A stretch of DNA of 64,000 nt from Kordiimonas sp. SCSIO 12603 (GTDB lineage Bacteria; Pseudomonadota; Alphaproteobacteria; Sphingomonadales; Kordiimonadaceae): the NCBI RefSeq assembly GCF_024398035.1, contig NZ_CP073748.1, positions 425,501-489,500 of the forward strand, in the 5' to 3' direction. A program made the translations under genes and the position numbers. Of this stretch, positions 26,082-35,066 are shown one piece after another. The notes beneath the pieces were generated by a model, which worked only from the letters and a program-made list of their open reading frames with translations, did no database searches and was not told the DNA's origin. The first letter of the stretch is position 1; each line of letters begins with the position of its first letter.

Positions 26082-27446
26082 ATGCTGGAAGGCATTCAAA
26101 AATCAAAGCTGAAAGTGATGATTGCTATCACACTAAGTTTGTTTTTGGCCTCATGTGGAGGTGAAACGCCTGCACCTGTAACGCGGACAACTGCCCCTGA
26201 TATAGAACAGCCTTCTGATGCAGCACAGGAAAACATACTTCCTGATGAAACGACTGTGGGTACACTTCAAGTTGAAGCTGAAGAAGATATTATCATTGGT
26301 ATAATGCTACCTCTTTCTGGTTCCGAAGGAGAAACAGGAAAAGCTCTTCTACGCGCCGCCACAATGGCGCTGTTTGATGCATATAACCCAAGTGTAAAGC
26401 TTCTGCCGTTTGATACGCAGGCGGATTACGCACAAACAAAAATAGTTGCAGAACAGGCTGTGGAAGCTGGTGTTTCTGTGGTTATTGGACCTCTTCTTGC
26501 CAGTAATGTTGAAGCAGCAGGGGATGTGCTTGCACCTCACGGTATCACTCTCATTGGTTTTTCAAATGATAGTGGTGTGGCGAAAGAGGGCCGTTTCATC
26601 ATGGGTTTTATGCCTGAAACCGAAGTAAAACGGGTGCTAAATTATGCGTACCAAAGCGGGATGCGGAAATATGCAGCGCTTGTGCCGCAAGGCAGGTATG
26701 GGAACCGGGTGCAGGCTATCTTCGGGGAAACAGTAAGTTCAGCCGGTGCTGATATCCTCGCCATTGAAAGCTATCCTCCTGATATGGAAGCTTTGGAAGA
26801 CCCAGTGAAGCGTATTGCAAGCTACGATGAGCGCCGGAAAAACCGCCGCGATGAAATCCGTTTTCTACGCTCCCTTAGTGATGATCTTACAGATGAAATA
26901 GCTGACGATATTGAGAAAAGTGAAGTTCTCGAAGATGTAGAATATGAAGCTATCTTGCTGCCGGAAGGTGGAGATCTTCTTAAAAACCTCGCACCACTCC
27001 TGCCTTTTTATGAGGTAGACCCAAACAAAATTAAGCTTCTTGGTACAGGCCTTTGGAGCGATGAAAGCCTCCTTAGGGAACCTCCTCTTCAAGGTGCTTG
27101 GTTTGCTGGTCCTCAACCGGAAGCACCATTATCTTTTATGGCGCGTTTTGAAGAAGCTTACGGTGAAGCACCACCACGTATCGCTACGCTCGCGTATGAT
27201 GCTATGTCGCTTGTTTCTTTCCTGATCAGGGAAGATATGGATGTAAACTCAGTAAAAGATCGTTTTTCCGCTGATATATTAACCAGTGAAACGGGTTTTA
27301 TGGGAGTTGATGGTTTGTTCCGCTTTTTGCCTGACGGTACGATTGAACGCACACTTGCGGTTCTTGAAGTAAACCGGCGCGGGTTTAAAGTGATTGATCC
27401 TGCCCCTGAAGCTTTCCCGAGTTTTGGCTTCGCGCTCAGCCGCTAA
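26082..27446 (+). CDS. LpoA-like penicillin-binding protein activator lipoprotein
   Basis: This 454-aa lipoprotein starts at ATG 26082 (AGAAGGG upstream), with lipobox LASC giving lipidated Cys25. After a Pro/Thr-rich linker, the rest is a periplasmic-binding-protein type I fold (Leu/Ile/Val-binding-like), beginning IIIGIMLPLSGSEGETGKALL. Such proteins next to rsmI and yraN are usually annotated as penicillin-binding protein activators (LpoA C-terminal domain). It lacks the TPR domain of E. coli LpoA, so the function as a PBP activator is inferred from context and family. It ends one base before convergent hemW. Confidence 0.85.
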   Translation: MLEGIQKSKLKVMIAITLSLFLASCGGETPAPVTRTTAPDIEQPSDAAQENILPDETTVGTLQVEAEEDIIIGIMLPLSGSEGETGKALLRAATMALFDAYNPSVKLLPFDTQADYAQTKIVAEQAVEAGVSVVIGPLLASNVEAAGDVLAPHGITLIGFSNDSGVAKEGRFIMGFMPETEVKRVLNYAYQSGMRKYAALVPQGRYGNRVQAIFGETVSSAGADILAIESYPPDMEALEDPVKRIASYDERRKNRRDEIRFLRSLSDDLTDEIADDIEKSEVLEDVEYEAILLPEGGDLLKNLAPLLPFYEVDPNKIKLLGTGLWSDESLLREPPLQGAWFAGPQPEAPLSFMARFEEAYGEAPPRIATLAYDAMSLVSFLIREDMDVNSVKDRFSADILTSETGFMGVDGLFRFLPDGTIERTLAVLEVNRRGFKVIDPAPEAFPSFGFALSR

Positions 27447-28652
27447 TCAGATTACAAGCTTTTGCAGTATGTAATTTAACAGGGGTCGCCCTTTAACTGA
27501 TAACTGCAGTTTATCGGTTCTATCAGTGATAAAACCATCAGTTTTCATGTTTGATAGTTCTGTATTATTGATGATCTGGTTTGTAGAATACCCAAACCTT
27601 TGTTCCCAAGTTGCTATATCAACACCGTCCCTTAGGCGTAGCCCCATCATCAGTGCTTCCACAGCCCTGTCTTCAGCATCCACATATTCCAGGGTTTCGA
27701 GGCCTGTGCCGTTTGCTTCAACAGCTCTCATCCAGTCCTCAGGGCGTTTGATTTGCGCGTGCGCATATGCGGAACCGTGGTCCTGCGCAGGAAGTCTGCC
27801 GTGAGCACCTGGACCAATACCTACATAATAATCCCCTTGCCAGTAACAAAGATTATGCTGGGATTCCTCGCCTGCAGCTGCGTGGTTGGATGTTTCGTAG
27901 GCGGGTAGGCCTTTGGCTTCGGTTAGTTGTTGCGTGAGATCATACAGTTCTGCCGCTTCGTCTTCATCAGGCAGGGTAAACTTACCCCTGTGGAACTGGT
28001 GGTAGAAGGCTGTGCCTTCTTCAATCGTTAGCTGGTAGAGCGATAGATGGGTAGGATCAAAGGCCAAGGCTTCTTTAAGTTCGGTTTCCCAGTCTGTAGG
28101 GCTTTGCTGAGGTCTGGCATAGATTAAATCAAAACTAACTCTATTAAAGTTGTTTCGAGCAACTTCTAGAGCTTTTAGGGCTTCGCCAGCATTATGTAAT
28201 CTGCCAAGAAACTTTAAAGCATCATCTCTAAGTGATTGAATGCCAACAGAAAGCCTGTTTACACCAGCTTGTTTGTAAGCTTGAAATCTTGAAGCCTCTA
28301 CGCTTGAAGGGTTTGCTTCCAACGTTATTTCAATTTCTCGGTTTGGCGCCCAGTGTTTTTGAATGGTTTCAATAACAGCATATACTGTTTCTGGCTCCAT
28401 CAGGCTTGGTGTGCCGCCACCAAAGAAAATTGATTTGGCAGAAAGGTTTGGAAACTTTGTTGCCATGGTTTCAATTTCCTGCACGAGGGCATTTCGCCAT
28501 GTTTCATGTGAAACATGATCACGTACGTGGCTATTGAAATCACAGTAAGGGCATTTTTTCAGGCAAAAAGGCCAGTGCACATAAACGGCAGCTGGCCCTT
28601 TGTAATCACTACCCTTATGGGCGGGCAGGTTATTTGGTGTCAAAGCAGGCAT
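27447..28652 (-). CDS. hemW: Radical SAM haem chaperone HemW
   Basis: HemW is the radical-SAM protein formerly called coproporphyrinogen oxidase-like (HemN-like), which handles haem. It has 401 aa. The 4Fe-4S motif is [10 protein letters not shown] (Cys30, Cys34, Cys37), followed by FGGGTPSL and the HemN-family SVGIQSL. It has CxxxCxxC and lacks the fourth cysteine of true HemN (CPYCDF rather than CxYCxC), in line with HemW. Its 5' end overlaps rdgB by 23 bases. A near-perfect parS-like palindrome lies inside it at 28500-28515. Confidence 0.94.
   Translation of the reverse strand: MPALTPNNLPAHKGSDYKGPAAVYVHWPFCLKKCPYCDFNSHVRDHVSHETWRNALVQEIETMATKFPNLSAKSIFFGGGTPSLMEPETVYAVIETIQKHWAPNREIEITLEANPSSVEASRFQAYKQAGVNRLSVGIQSLRDDALKFLGRLHNAGEALKALEVARNNFNRVSFDLIYARPQQSPTDWETELKEALAFDPTHLSLYQLTIEEGTAFYHQFHRGKFTLPDEDEAAELYDLTQQLTEAKGLPAYETSNHAAAGEESQHNLCYWQGDYYVGIGPGAHGRLPAQDHGSAYAHAQIKRPEDWMRAVEANGTGLETLEYVDAEDRAVEALMMGLRLRDGVDIATWEQRFGYSTNQIINNTELSNMKTDGFITDRTDKLQLSVKGRPLLNYILQKLVI
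28500..28515. promoter_or_regulatory. parS-like site (one central mismatch)
   Basis: TGTTTCATGTGAAACA inside hemW differs from the parS consensus by one base in the centre (CACGTG to CATGTG). It is 7 kb from the parS cluster. It may be a weaker ParB site or a chance match. Confidence 0.55.
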
Positions 28653-29232
28653 TGATTAACTGTTTGAACGCATCTGCACGGTGGCTCATAGCGTGTTTTT
28701 CTGCAGGCTCAATTTCCGCAAATGTTTCTGTGCGGCCATTTGGAACAAATATTGGATCATAACCAAATCCTTTATCGCCGCGCATTGGCCAGGTTAGTTC
28801 ACCAAATACTTTGCCTTCAAAGCTTTCCATGTGACCATCAGGCCATGCAAGCGTTAGGGCACATGTGAAGTTTGCTGTACGGTCTTTCGCATCACCCATT
28901 TTTTCATTTACCGCAGCCATTGCTACGTTGAAATCTTTTGATGGCCCAGCCCAGCGAGCACTGTAAATACCTGGTTCACCGCCAAGAGCTGCTACTTCAA
29001 GGCCACTATCGTCAGCAAGAGCAGGGATGCCCGCAGCTGTTGCTGCGGCCAGTGCCTTAATTTCAGCGTTTGCAATAAAAGTAAGACCATCTTCTACTGG
29101 TTCTGGTAAATCTAGTTCGCCCGCAGAAATAGTTTCCACGCCGAAGGGAGCAAGAAGCTCCCCAATTTCGCGTACTTTGCCTTGGTTATGGCTGGCGATG
29201 ATCAGTTTGTTACCATCAAACTTGCGGGCCAT
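28630..29232 (-). CDS. rdgB: dITP/XTP pyrophosphatase (RdgB/HAM1)
   Basis: This enzyme hydrolyses non-canonical purine triphosphates (dITP, XTP), keeping them out of DNA. It has 200 aa. Family motifs are [14 protein letters not shown] (residues 10-23), [26 protein letters not shown], the substrate-binding [11 protein letters not shown], and [12 protein letters not shown] (SHR). The start ATG overlaps the rph stop (TAATG). It is translationally coupled to rph upstream and hemW downstream. The order rph-rdgB-hemW is widely conserved in alphaproteobacteria. Confidence 0.97.
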   Translation of the reverse strand: MARKFDGNKLIIASHNQGKVREIGELLAPFGVETISAGELDLPEPVEDGLTFIANAEIKALAAATAAGIPALADDSGLEVAALGGEPGIYSARWAGPSKDFNVAMAAVNEKMGDAKDRTANFTCALTLAWPDGHMESFEGKVFGELTWPMRGDKGFGYDPIFVPNGRTETFAEIEPAEKHAMSHRADAFKQLINACFDTK

Positions 29233-29954
29233 TAGGTGTATTCCTTAATCGCTTCTTGCTGAGCTTTACCAATGGTGTCACAGCCCATACGCGCAAGCCT
29301 TAGGAGACGGAGGAATTCTTCTTCACTGAATGGCTCTTCTTCCGCAGTACCCTGAATTTCCACGATACCACCTTTACCCGTCAGAACGAAGTTTGCGTCT
29401 GTTTCAGCAGCACTATCTTCATCATAATCCAGATCAAGTACTGGCGTACCTTGATAAATTCCGCAGCTGATAGCAGCAATGCTGTCAATCAGGGGCATCT
29501 TTGCCATATGGCCTTCGTTATACATCCATGTAAGACACTGGTGGAGAGCAACATACGCGCCTGAGATAGAGGCTGTGCGTGTGCCGCCGTCGGCCTGAAT
29601 TACATCACAGTCAATGCGAACCTGTTTTTCACCGAGATCTTCAAGGTTAACAACCGCACGCATTGCACGCCCAATAAGGCGCTGGATTTCCTGTGTCCGG
29701 CCTGTTTGCTTGCCTTTGGCTGCTTCACGATTCATACGGCTGTGCGTGGAGCGTGGTAGCATACCATATTCCGCTGTGATCCAGCCTTTACCAGTGTTTC
29801 TAAGCCATGGCGGTGTGTTTTCTTCAAAGGTTGCTGTTACCAACACATGCGTATCACCAAATTTTACGAGGCAGCTGCCTTCCGCATGTTTTGAAAATCC
29901 AGGGATCATTTCAATTTGGCGCATTTCATCAACGGCACGTCCGCTTGGTCGCAT
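29232..29954 (-). CDS. rph: Ribonuclease PH
   Basis: This phosphorolytic 3'-5' exoribonuclease trims tRNA 3' ends. From ATG 29954 (AAGGA upstream) it has 240 aa, beginning [12 protein letters not shown], the usual family start. Conserved segments are [40 protein letters not shown], the phosphate-binding [15 protein letters not shown], and [20 protein letters not shown]. It is divergent from hrcA, and first in the rph-rdgB-hemW operon. Confidence 0.97.
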   Translation of the reverse strand: MRPSGRAVDEMRQIEMIPGFSKHAEGSCLVKFGDTHVLVTATFEENTPPWLRNTGKGWITAEYGMLPRSTHSRMNREAAKGKQTGRTQEIQRLIGRAMRAVVNLEDLGEKQVRIDCDVIQADGGTRTASISGAYVALHQCLTWMYNEGHMAKMPLIDSIAAISCGIYQGTPVLDLDYDEDSAAETDANFVLTGKGGIVEIQGTAEEEPFSEEEFLRLLRLARMGCDTIGKAQQEAIKEYT

Positions 29955-30048
29955 GTCTTGTCCTTCAAGTAAGAGATAATTTTTATTGATGCTTCTTCTA
30001 CAGTGAGAAGGGCTTCCCGTCAAAGGATAGAAGGGCTGGAACTCTTAA

Positions 30049-30077
30049 TTGACGCGCTTATATATGCTTTTTAGGAT
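30049..30077 (+). promoter_or_regulatory. Likely sigma-70 promoter of hrcA-grpE
   Basis: TTGACG (30049-30054) is separated by 17 bases from TAGGAT (30072-30077). It lies about 40 bases before the hrcA start. No CIRCE repeat (TTAGCACTC-N9-GAGTGCTAA) was seen nearby. Confidence 0.5.
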
Positions 30078-30114
30078 AGGCATCTGATGCTTGCAGAGAT
30101 TGGTTTGGTTTTCT

Positions 30115-31152
30115 ATGTCGCTTTCCAGTTTTAATGAACGGTCAATTACCATTTTCCGGCAGATAGTTGAAACCTATCTGGATACCGGTGATCCGGTTGG
30201 TTCGCGCACTCTTAGCCGCACGGAAGGTATTTCTGTCTCGCCAGCAACGATTAGAAACACTATGGCCGATCTTGAGGAAGCCGGGCTTCTTATTTCCCCA
30301 CATACCTCAGCGGGCCGTATCCCCACAGACCTTGGTCTCCGTTTGTTTGTAGATGGTTTGATGGAAGTGGGTAACCTCACGAAAGACGAACGAGAATCTA
30401 TTAAAGGTAAGTGTGCACAGGAAGGCCGCTCTGTTGAAGATGTACTTGGTGAGGCTTCAAAGGCTTTATCTGGCCTTTCCCAGTGTGCATCCCTTGTGAT
30501 GGTGCCAAAGCAAGAGCTCGCAGTGAAGCATATTGAGTTTGTCTCTATTGCGCCAAACCGAGCGCTTGTTGTGCTTGTTTCAGAAGACGGCGCGGTTGAA
30601 AACAGGATTATTGATCTCCCTATCGGCTTGCCGCCATCTGCGCTTGTGCAGGCAGGTAATTATTTGAATAGCCGCCTCGTGGGGAAAAGCCTTGAAGAAA
30701 TGAAAGCTGCTATCCAGCTGGAGCTATCCAGCAGACAGGCTGAACTCGATGGGCTTACGTCCAGAATTGTGGAAAGCGGACTTGCTGTTTGGGCGGGTGG
30801 CGAAGAGCATCCGGCATCACTTATTGTATCCGGGCAATCCAATTTACTGCAGAATGTAGGGGCCGCGGATGACCTGGAGCGGGTAAAACACCTTTTTGAA
30901 GAGCTTGAACGTAAAAAAGACTTGATCAAATTGATGGAACTCGCCAAAGACGGGGGCGGAGTGCGCCTGTTTATTGGGGCAGAGAATAATTTATTTTCCC
31001 TTTCGGGTTCATCTGTCGTTGTTTCTCCCTATATGAACGGTGCAAATAAAATTGTTGGTGTGATTGGGGTCATTGGTCCGACACGGCTGAATTATGCACG
31101 CATTGTCCCGATGGTTGATTACACCGCCCAAGTGGTAAGCCGCCTTTTGTAA
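30115..31152 (+). CDS. hrcA: Heat-inducible transcription repressor HrcA
   Basis: This repressor of heat-shock genes binds CIRCE elements and responds to GroEL. From ATG 30115 it has 345 aa; a TTG-started extension of eight residues is possible. The winged-helix domain includes VETYLDTGDPVGSRTLSR, then SPATIRNTMADLEEAGL and HTSAGRIPTDLGLRLFVD, all diagnostic. The GAF-like and C-terminal domains follow, with VVSPYMNGANKIVGVIGVIGPTRLNYARIVPMV. It is followed 20 bases later by grpE in the same transcript. Confidence 0.97.
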   Translation: MSLSSFNERSITIFRQIVETYLDTGDPVGSRTLSRTEGISVSPATIRNTMADLEEAGLLISPHTSAGRIPTDLGLRLFVDGLMEVGNLTKDERESIKGKCAQEGRSVEDVLGEASKALSGLSQCASLVMVPKQELAVKHIEFVSIAPNRALVVLVSEDGAVENRIIDLPIGLPPSALVQAGNYLNSRLVGKSLEEMKAAIQLELSSRQAELDGLTSRIVESGLAVWAGGEEHPASLIVSGQSNLLQNVGAADDLERVKHLFEELERKKDLIKLMELAKDGGGVRLFIGAENNLFSLSGSSVVVSPYMNGANKIVGVIGVIGPTRLNYARIVPMVDYTAQVVSRLL

Positions 31153-31172
31153 GGCTAAACTGAGTATTAGAG

Positions 31173-31778
31173 ATGACTGACGAACAAAAACAAGAAGCTG
31201 CAGACGAAGGCTTGACCCAAGAAGAAATCGATGCTGCTGAGCAGATCGTTGAAGATGATGAAAAGATTGATTTTGCTGATGGTGCTGACGCGGAAGAAAT
31301 CGCCAAGCTTCAGGCCGAAGTAGCTGATCTTAAAGATCGCCTGCTGCGCTCAGCTGCGGAAACAGAAAATGTACGCCGCCGCGCTGATAAAGATAAGCAG
31401 GATGCCAGCGCTTACGCTGTAACCAACTTCGCTCGTGATATGCTGAATGTTGGCGATAACCTGCGCCGTGCGCTTGATAGCCAACCGGAAGAAGTTTCTG
31501 ATGATATGAAAGCCTTCGTTGAAGGCGTGGCGATGACAGAGCGTGAGCTTCTGAACACCATGGAAAAATACGGCATCAAGAAAATTGAGCCGGAAGTTGG
31601 TGAGAAGTTCGATCATAAATTCCACCAGGCTATGTTCGAAGTGCCAACAGAAGATCATCCAAATGGTTCTGTAATGCAGGTTGTTGCAGCAGGTTATGTG
31701 ATTAAAGATCGCCTCCTACGTCCTGCAATGGTGGGTGTTGCTAAAGGTGGTGCTCCTAAGGTGGATACCGAAGCCTAA
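31173..31778 (+). CDS. grpE: Nucleotide exchange factor GrpE
   Basis: This factor releases ADP from DnaK. It has 201 aa: an acidic N-terminal tail rich in Asp/Glu, a long coiled coil (about residues 45-100, [20 protein letters not shown] region), then the beta domain with the family segment [17 protein letters not shown] and [25 protein letters not shown]. It follows hrcA as in many alphaproteobacteria and is terminated by the hairpin downstream. Its partners dnaK and dnaJ lie at the other end of the window. Confidence 0.97.
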   Translation: MTDEQKQEAADEGLTQEEIDAAEQIVEDDEKIDFADGADAEEIAKLQAEVADLKDRLLRSAAETENVRRRADKDKQDASAYAVTNFARDMLNVGDNLRRALDSQPEEVSDDMKAFVEGVAMTERELLNTMEKYGIKKIEPEVGEKFDHKFHQAMFEVPTEDHPNGSVMQVVAAGYVIKDRLLRPAMVGVAKGGAPKVDTEA

Positions 31779-31805
31779 GGCACTTCAGCCAATAACATAG
31801 CTTAG

Positions 31806-31834
31806 AAAGCCTCGTATTTCTGCGGGGCTTTTTT
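31806..31834 (+). terminator. Rho-independent terminator after grpE
   Basis: AAAGCCTCG (31806-31814) pairs with CGGGGCTTT (31823-31831), with one G-U pair, followed by six T. Confidence 0.85.
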
Positions 31835-32019
31835 ATTTGTTTTCTTGACAAAAAGCGGGGGCTTTCCTAGCTAAAGAACTGGTTATAGAACACCTGCCGT
31901 CCGCATATTTCGGTGAAGTTCTATCTTTGATTTATTTTGTTTTCTTCTTTGCATCGCGCAAAGGATGGCAACGCGGGCCCTATCCTGATGAGGCGTTTGA
32001 TGCGTGTGGAGAACAGAAT

Positions 32020-33396
32020 ATGTCTTCAACGTTGAATGTTGATTTCACCAGAGGGCCAATGGGCGCTCTTTATGCCAAAACGGCAATTCCCATTATATTC
32101 GTGATGGTACTCAACGGCTTGGTAGCCGTTGCAGATGCTATGTTTCTTGGATGGTATGTTGGTGCAGATGCACTTGCAGCGGTGACGGCCGTTTTTCCAG
32201 CCTATATGATGATCATTGCTCTTTCTGTGCTTATTTCTTCAGGTATGGCCAGTTTACTGGCAAGAAGCCTAGGCGGTGGTAAGAAAGCTGAGACTGAACA
32301 GGTTTTTACATCCGCTCACGGACTGGCAATTTTTATCAGTTTGGCACTGATAGCTAGTTTTTACATGTTTGGTGACTTTGCTGTAGCTTTTGTTGTTGCG
32401 GGGAATGGCCATATTGCAGAACAAGCACACCTTTATCTAGGGATCAATGTCTATTTCACGCCGATATTGTTTTTTCTATCGGTGAATTCTGATGCTCTCA
32501 GAAATGAAGGACGTTTAGGGTTAATGGCTGGTGGAAGCTTGGCCGTATCGCTTTTGAATATAGGGTTTAACTATATCTTTATTGTTGAGATGGACTGGGG
32601 CGTTGCTGGATCGGCTTATGGAACGGTTACCGCTCAAATATTAGCTCTGTGTCTTATTCTCTACTTTCGAATGAAAGATGAACAGCTAATTAGTCCTGTG
32701 GTTTTATTCGGAAATAAGCTTGCTGTTGGCTGGAAGGCAATAATAGGGCTAGGCCTTCCGCAAAGCCTGAATTTTATGGGAATGGCTTTGGTTTCTGCAG
32801 TGATCTTGTTTGCTCTTCAGGGAATTCATTCAGATAGCTATACCGCCACTGTTTCTGCTTACGGTATTATCACCCGGGTTATGACATTTGTTTTCTTTCC
32901 GCTGCTTGGTTTGGCACAGGCGATGCAAACTATTGTAGGGACCAATTATGGTGCCCGGAATTGGGAAAGAAGTGACCGAGGTTTAAAAGCAGCATTGATA
33001 ATAGCAGGCCTGTATGGGGTATCTATTCAGATACTGTTCACCTTTTTCCCAGCAGAGATTGGTGAAATATTTGTTAGTGAAGCATCAGTGATAGCTGAAG
33101 TTTCTCGGGTTTTACCTATTATGGTCAGTGCCTTTTTTATCTCTGGCCCCCTTATGATGATAGCCATGTACTTTCAGGCAATAGGGAAGGCAGGAAAAGC
33201 TGCCATACTCGGCATTTCCAAACCTTATCTGTTTACTGTTCCTCTTTTATTCATAGCGGTGAATGTATGGGGAGCGAAAGGACTTTGGTATGCCTTACCT
33301 ATGGGGGAAGTAGCCCTTTTGGTACTTACTATGGGGGTGCTTTTTCTTTCCAACAGAAAACATCATATGAAATTCGGTGTGTTTCAACATTTCTAG
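32020..33396 (+). CDS. MATE-family multidrug/drug-sodium antiporter
   Basis: This 458-aa membrane protein has about 12 hydrophobic helices, the usual number for MATE exporters, and two similar halves. Conserved features are AIPIIFVMVLNGLVAVADAMFLG in helix 1 and the second-half GLPQSLNFMGMA and MQTIVGTNYGARN. I chose ATG 32020 (TGGAGA upstream). It should extrude cationic or amphipathic compounds using a cation gradient. It is a single gene with its own flanking terminators; the substrate is unknown. It is not closely similar to the second MATE gene at 49.4-50.7 kb, which is of DinF type. Confidence 0.9.
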   Translation: MSSTLNVDFTRGPMGALYAKTAIPIIFVMVLNGLVAVADAMFLGWYVGADALAAVTAVFPAYMMIIALSVLISSGMASLLARSLGGGKKAETEQVFTSAHGLAIFISLALIASFYMFGDFAVAFVVAGNGHIAEQAHLYLGINVYFTPILFFLSVNSDALRNEGRLGLMAGGSLAVSLLNIGFNYIFIVEMDWGVAGSAYGTVTAQILALCLILYFRMKDEQLISPVVLFGNKLAVGWKAIIGLGLPQSLNFMGMALVSAVILFALQGIHSDSYTATVSAYGIITRVMTFVFFPLLGLAQAMQTIVGTNYGARNWERSDRGLKAALIIAGLYGVSIQILFTFFPAEIGEIFVSEASVIAEVSRVLPIMVSAFFISGPLMMIAMYFQAIGKAGKAAILGISKPYLFTVPLLFIAVNVWGAKGLWYALPMGEVALLVLTMGVLFLSNRKHHMKFGVFQHF

Positions 33397-33406
33397 TGAT
33401 CAATAC

Positions 33407-33430
33407 AAACCCCACTCAATGGTGGGGTTT
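33407..33430 (+). terminator. Terminator after the MATE gene
   Basis: AAACCCCAC (33407-33415) pairs with GTGGGGTTT (33422-33430) around a 6-base loop; the following sequence is AT-rich but not a clean U run. Confidence 0.75.
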
Positions 33431-33453
33431 ATCATATTTTAGCGTGATATTTT

Positions 33454-33522
33454 ACATAATGACAAATATACTTGACATAATGTCGTGTGTGCTTATATGT
33501 AAAGCAAGCTAGACATTATGAC
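33454..33522 (+). promoter_or_regulatory. Promoter region with three ACATWATG repeats
   Basis: Upstream of the hydrolase operon lie three related elements: ACATAATGACA (33454-33464), GACATAATGTC (33474-33484, a near-perfect palindrome overlapping a TTGACA box at 33472-33477) and GACATTATGAC (33512-33522). A TATATG/TATGTA -10 lies 16-18 bases after the TTGACA. These are probable operators for a repressor, plausibly the XRE protein encoded last in the operon. Confidence 0.55.
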
Positions 33523-33549
33523 AGGTAGTCACGACAGGAGGATCATATA

Positions 33550-34413
33550 ATGAAATGCTTGATGATAAGAATAGTGGTTGTTGCATTCCTTGCCTTCGGC
33601 ATGATTTCAGATATGGCGAAGGCAGATATAGAACAGTTTGGAAACAAAGGTGGTGAAACTCTGGTTTTCATTCCTGGGCTTGCTTCAAGCGGCGAGCTTT
33701 GGCAGCCGTGGGTGAAGCAGTTTGAAGCAACGCATAATATTTTTGTGGTAACTGCACCTGGGTTTGCAGGCGTTGCCCCAAGAGCAGAACTTGATGGTTT
33801 CCTTGAGAAAACAGTGGAAGAAGTTCGCTCAGAACTTAAGAAAAACAATGCTGAAAATGTAAAGGTAGTTGGCCATTCCATTGGTGGATTGATGTCTCTT
33901 ATGCTTGCGAATGCTGCGCCTGAGATGATTGAAAAGGTAGTGGTGGTGGATAGCGCACCCTTTATGGCTGGTCTGTTCGTGGCTGGTATTTCACCAGATG
34001 CCGCTAAAACACAGGCTGGATATATGAAAACAGCGATGACGAATATGCCGCGTGATGCATATGACCAACAGCAGAAAATGGGTTTGCGTATTCTCTCAAA
34101 CACGCCTGAGTTTATTCCAACACTTGTGGAATGGTCTGAAACGTCTGATCAGGCAACAGTCGCTACCGCTTTCTCTGAAGCGTTTGGAACAGATTACCGC
34201 GATAGTTTGCCAACAATAAAAGCAGAAGTCCTTATGCTTGCGGCAACGGCGGAGCAGATGCCTCTTAAAAAAGATGCACTTACGGCTTTTTATGCTGACC
34301 AATATAGCGGCGTTAAAAATTTCACACTGCAAATGGTGGATGATAGCTTTCATTTCATTATGATTGATCAGCCAGAAGTGTTTACAGCAGCTTTAGAAAC
34401 GTTTCTAAAATAG
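33550..34413 (+). CDS. Exported alpha/beta-fold hydrolase
   Basis: This 287-aa hydrolase has a hydrophobic N-terminal segment (about residues 5-22) and an AKA cleavage-like site, so it is likely periplasmic or membrane-bound. The nucleophile elbow GHSIGGLMS (Ser near 111), the oxyanion region VFIPGLASSGELW and a C-terminal DSFHFIMIDQP histidine complete the triad pattern. A perfect AGGAGG ribosome site precedes ATG 33550. It is followed by a small membrane protein and an XRE regulator, with which it forms an operon. The substrate is unknown. Confidence 0.85.
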   Translation: MKCLMIRIVVVAFLAFGMISDMAKADIEQFGNKGGETLVFIPGLASSGELWQPWVKQFEATHNIFVVTAPGFAGVAPRAELDGFLEKTVEEVRSELKKNNAENVKVVGHSIGGLMSLMLANAAPEMIEKVVVVDSAPFMAGLFVAGISPDAAKTQAGYMKTAMTNMPRDAYDQQQKMGLRILSNTPEFIPTLVEWSETSDQATVATAFSEAFGTDYRDSLPTIKAEVLMLAATAEQMPLKKDALTAFYADQYSGVKNFTLQMVDDSFHFIMIDQPEVFTAALETFLK

Positions 34414-34422
34414 GGGGAAACC

Positions 34423-34806
34423 ATGACAACACCTGCAAAGAAATATATGAAATCAATGGTTTTAGCTTTCTCGGCGTATGCTTTTATCCTGATAGGAGTA
34501 AATATCGCCCTGAAGCAAATCGAATTCCCACAGTGGCAGCAGATTATCTTGGCCCTTCTACCGATGTTCCCTGTGTTTCTGGTTCTTCGAGCTGCTTTAG
34601 AGTTCTCTAGAAGCTGGGATGAGCTTCAGCGTAAGAAGGCTATGGAAGCGACACTGATCAGCTTTTTACTTGTGGGTTTCAGTACTTTTGCCTATGGCTT
34701 TCTCGAAGGAATTGGGTTCCCTAAACTGCCTATCATTTGGGTGATGCCAATGATGATGGGGGTTCAGGGACTGGCGCAGGCTTATGTTGCGAGAAAATAC
34801 GAATGA
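34423..34806 (+). CDS. Small membrane protein of XRE-linked cassette
   Basis: This 127-aa protein has four hydrophobic segments (about residues 12-30, 40-58, 73-92 and 100-118) and no recognised catalytic motif. Its stop codon overlaps the start of the XRE regulator by four bases (ATGA), so the two are translated together. Pairs of this kind, a small four-helix membrane protein followed by a short XRE regulator, recur in bacteria; the membrane partner may sense or control the regulator (inference). I do not recognise a named family. Confidence 0.75.
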   Translation: MTTPAKKYMKSMVLAFSAYAFILIGVNIALKQIEFPQWQQIILALLPMFPVFLVLRAALEFSRSWDELQRKKAMEATLISFLLVGFSTFAYGFLEGIGFPKLPIIWVMPMMMGVQGLAQAYVARKYE

Positions 34807-34994
34807 AAAACCGCTTAAAAGTTTTACGCGCTGAAAGAGACTGGAGCCAACAGGTGTTGGCAGAAAAAATTGGCGTATCGCGGCAAACGATTAATTCAAT
34901 CGAACGCGGAAAATATGACCCCAGCTTGCCACTTGCCTTCAGTTTTGCCCGAATTTTTGAATGCGCAATTGAAGATATCTTTCAGCCTGAATAG
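34803..34994 (+). CDS. XRE-family (Cro/CI-type) transcriptional regulator
   Basis: This is a 63-residue helix-turn-helix protein. The HTH runs WSQQVLAEKIGVSRQTINSIE (about residues 14-34; conserved QxxLAEKxGVSRxTI), followed by ERGKYDPSLPLAFSFARIFECAIEDIFQPE, typical of compact single-domain XRE regulators (YgzD-like). I start it at ATG 34803, which overlaps the preceding gene by four bases; a longer frame from 34737 is a shadow of that gene. It could autoregulate via the ACATWATG repeats upstream of the operon. Confidence 0.9.
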   Translation: MKNRLKVLRAERDWSQQVLAEKIGVSRQTINSIERGKYDPSLPLAFSFARIFECAIEDIFQPE

Positions 34995-35066
34995 GGCTTA
35001 TAGTTCCACAAAATAATTACAATCAGCCTGCATATTCTGCGGGTTGATTTTTGTGTGGAGGATATC

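Noticed and set aside
30020-30115. CIRCE element in front of hrcA or dnaK
   Set aside because: No TTAGCACTC-N9-GAGTGCTAA repeat was found in either leader, so HrcA control of these genes is not supported here.
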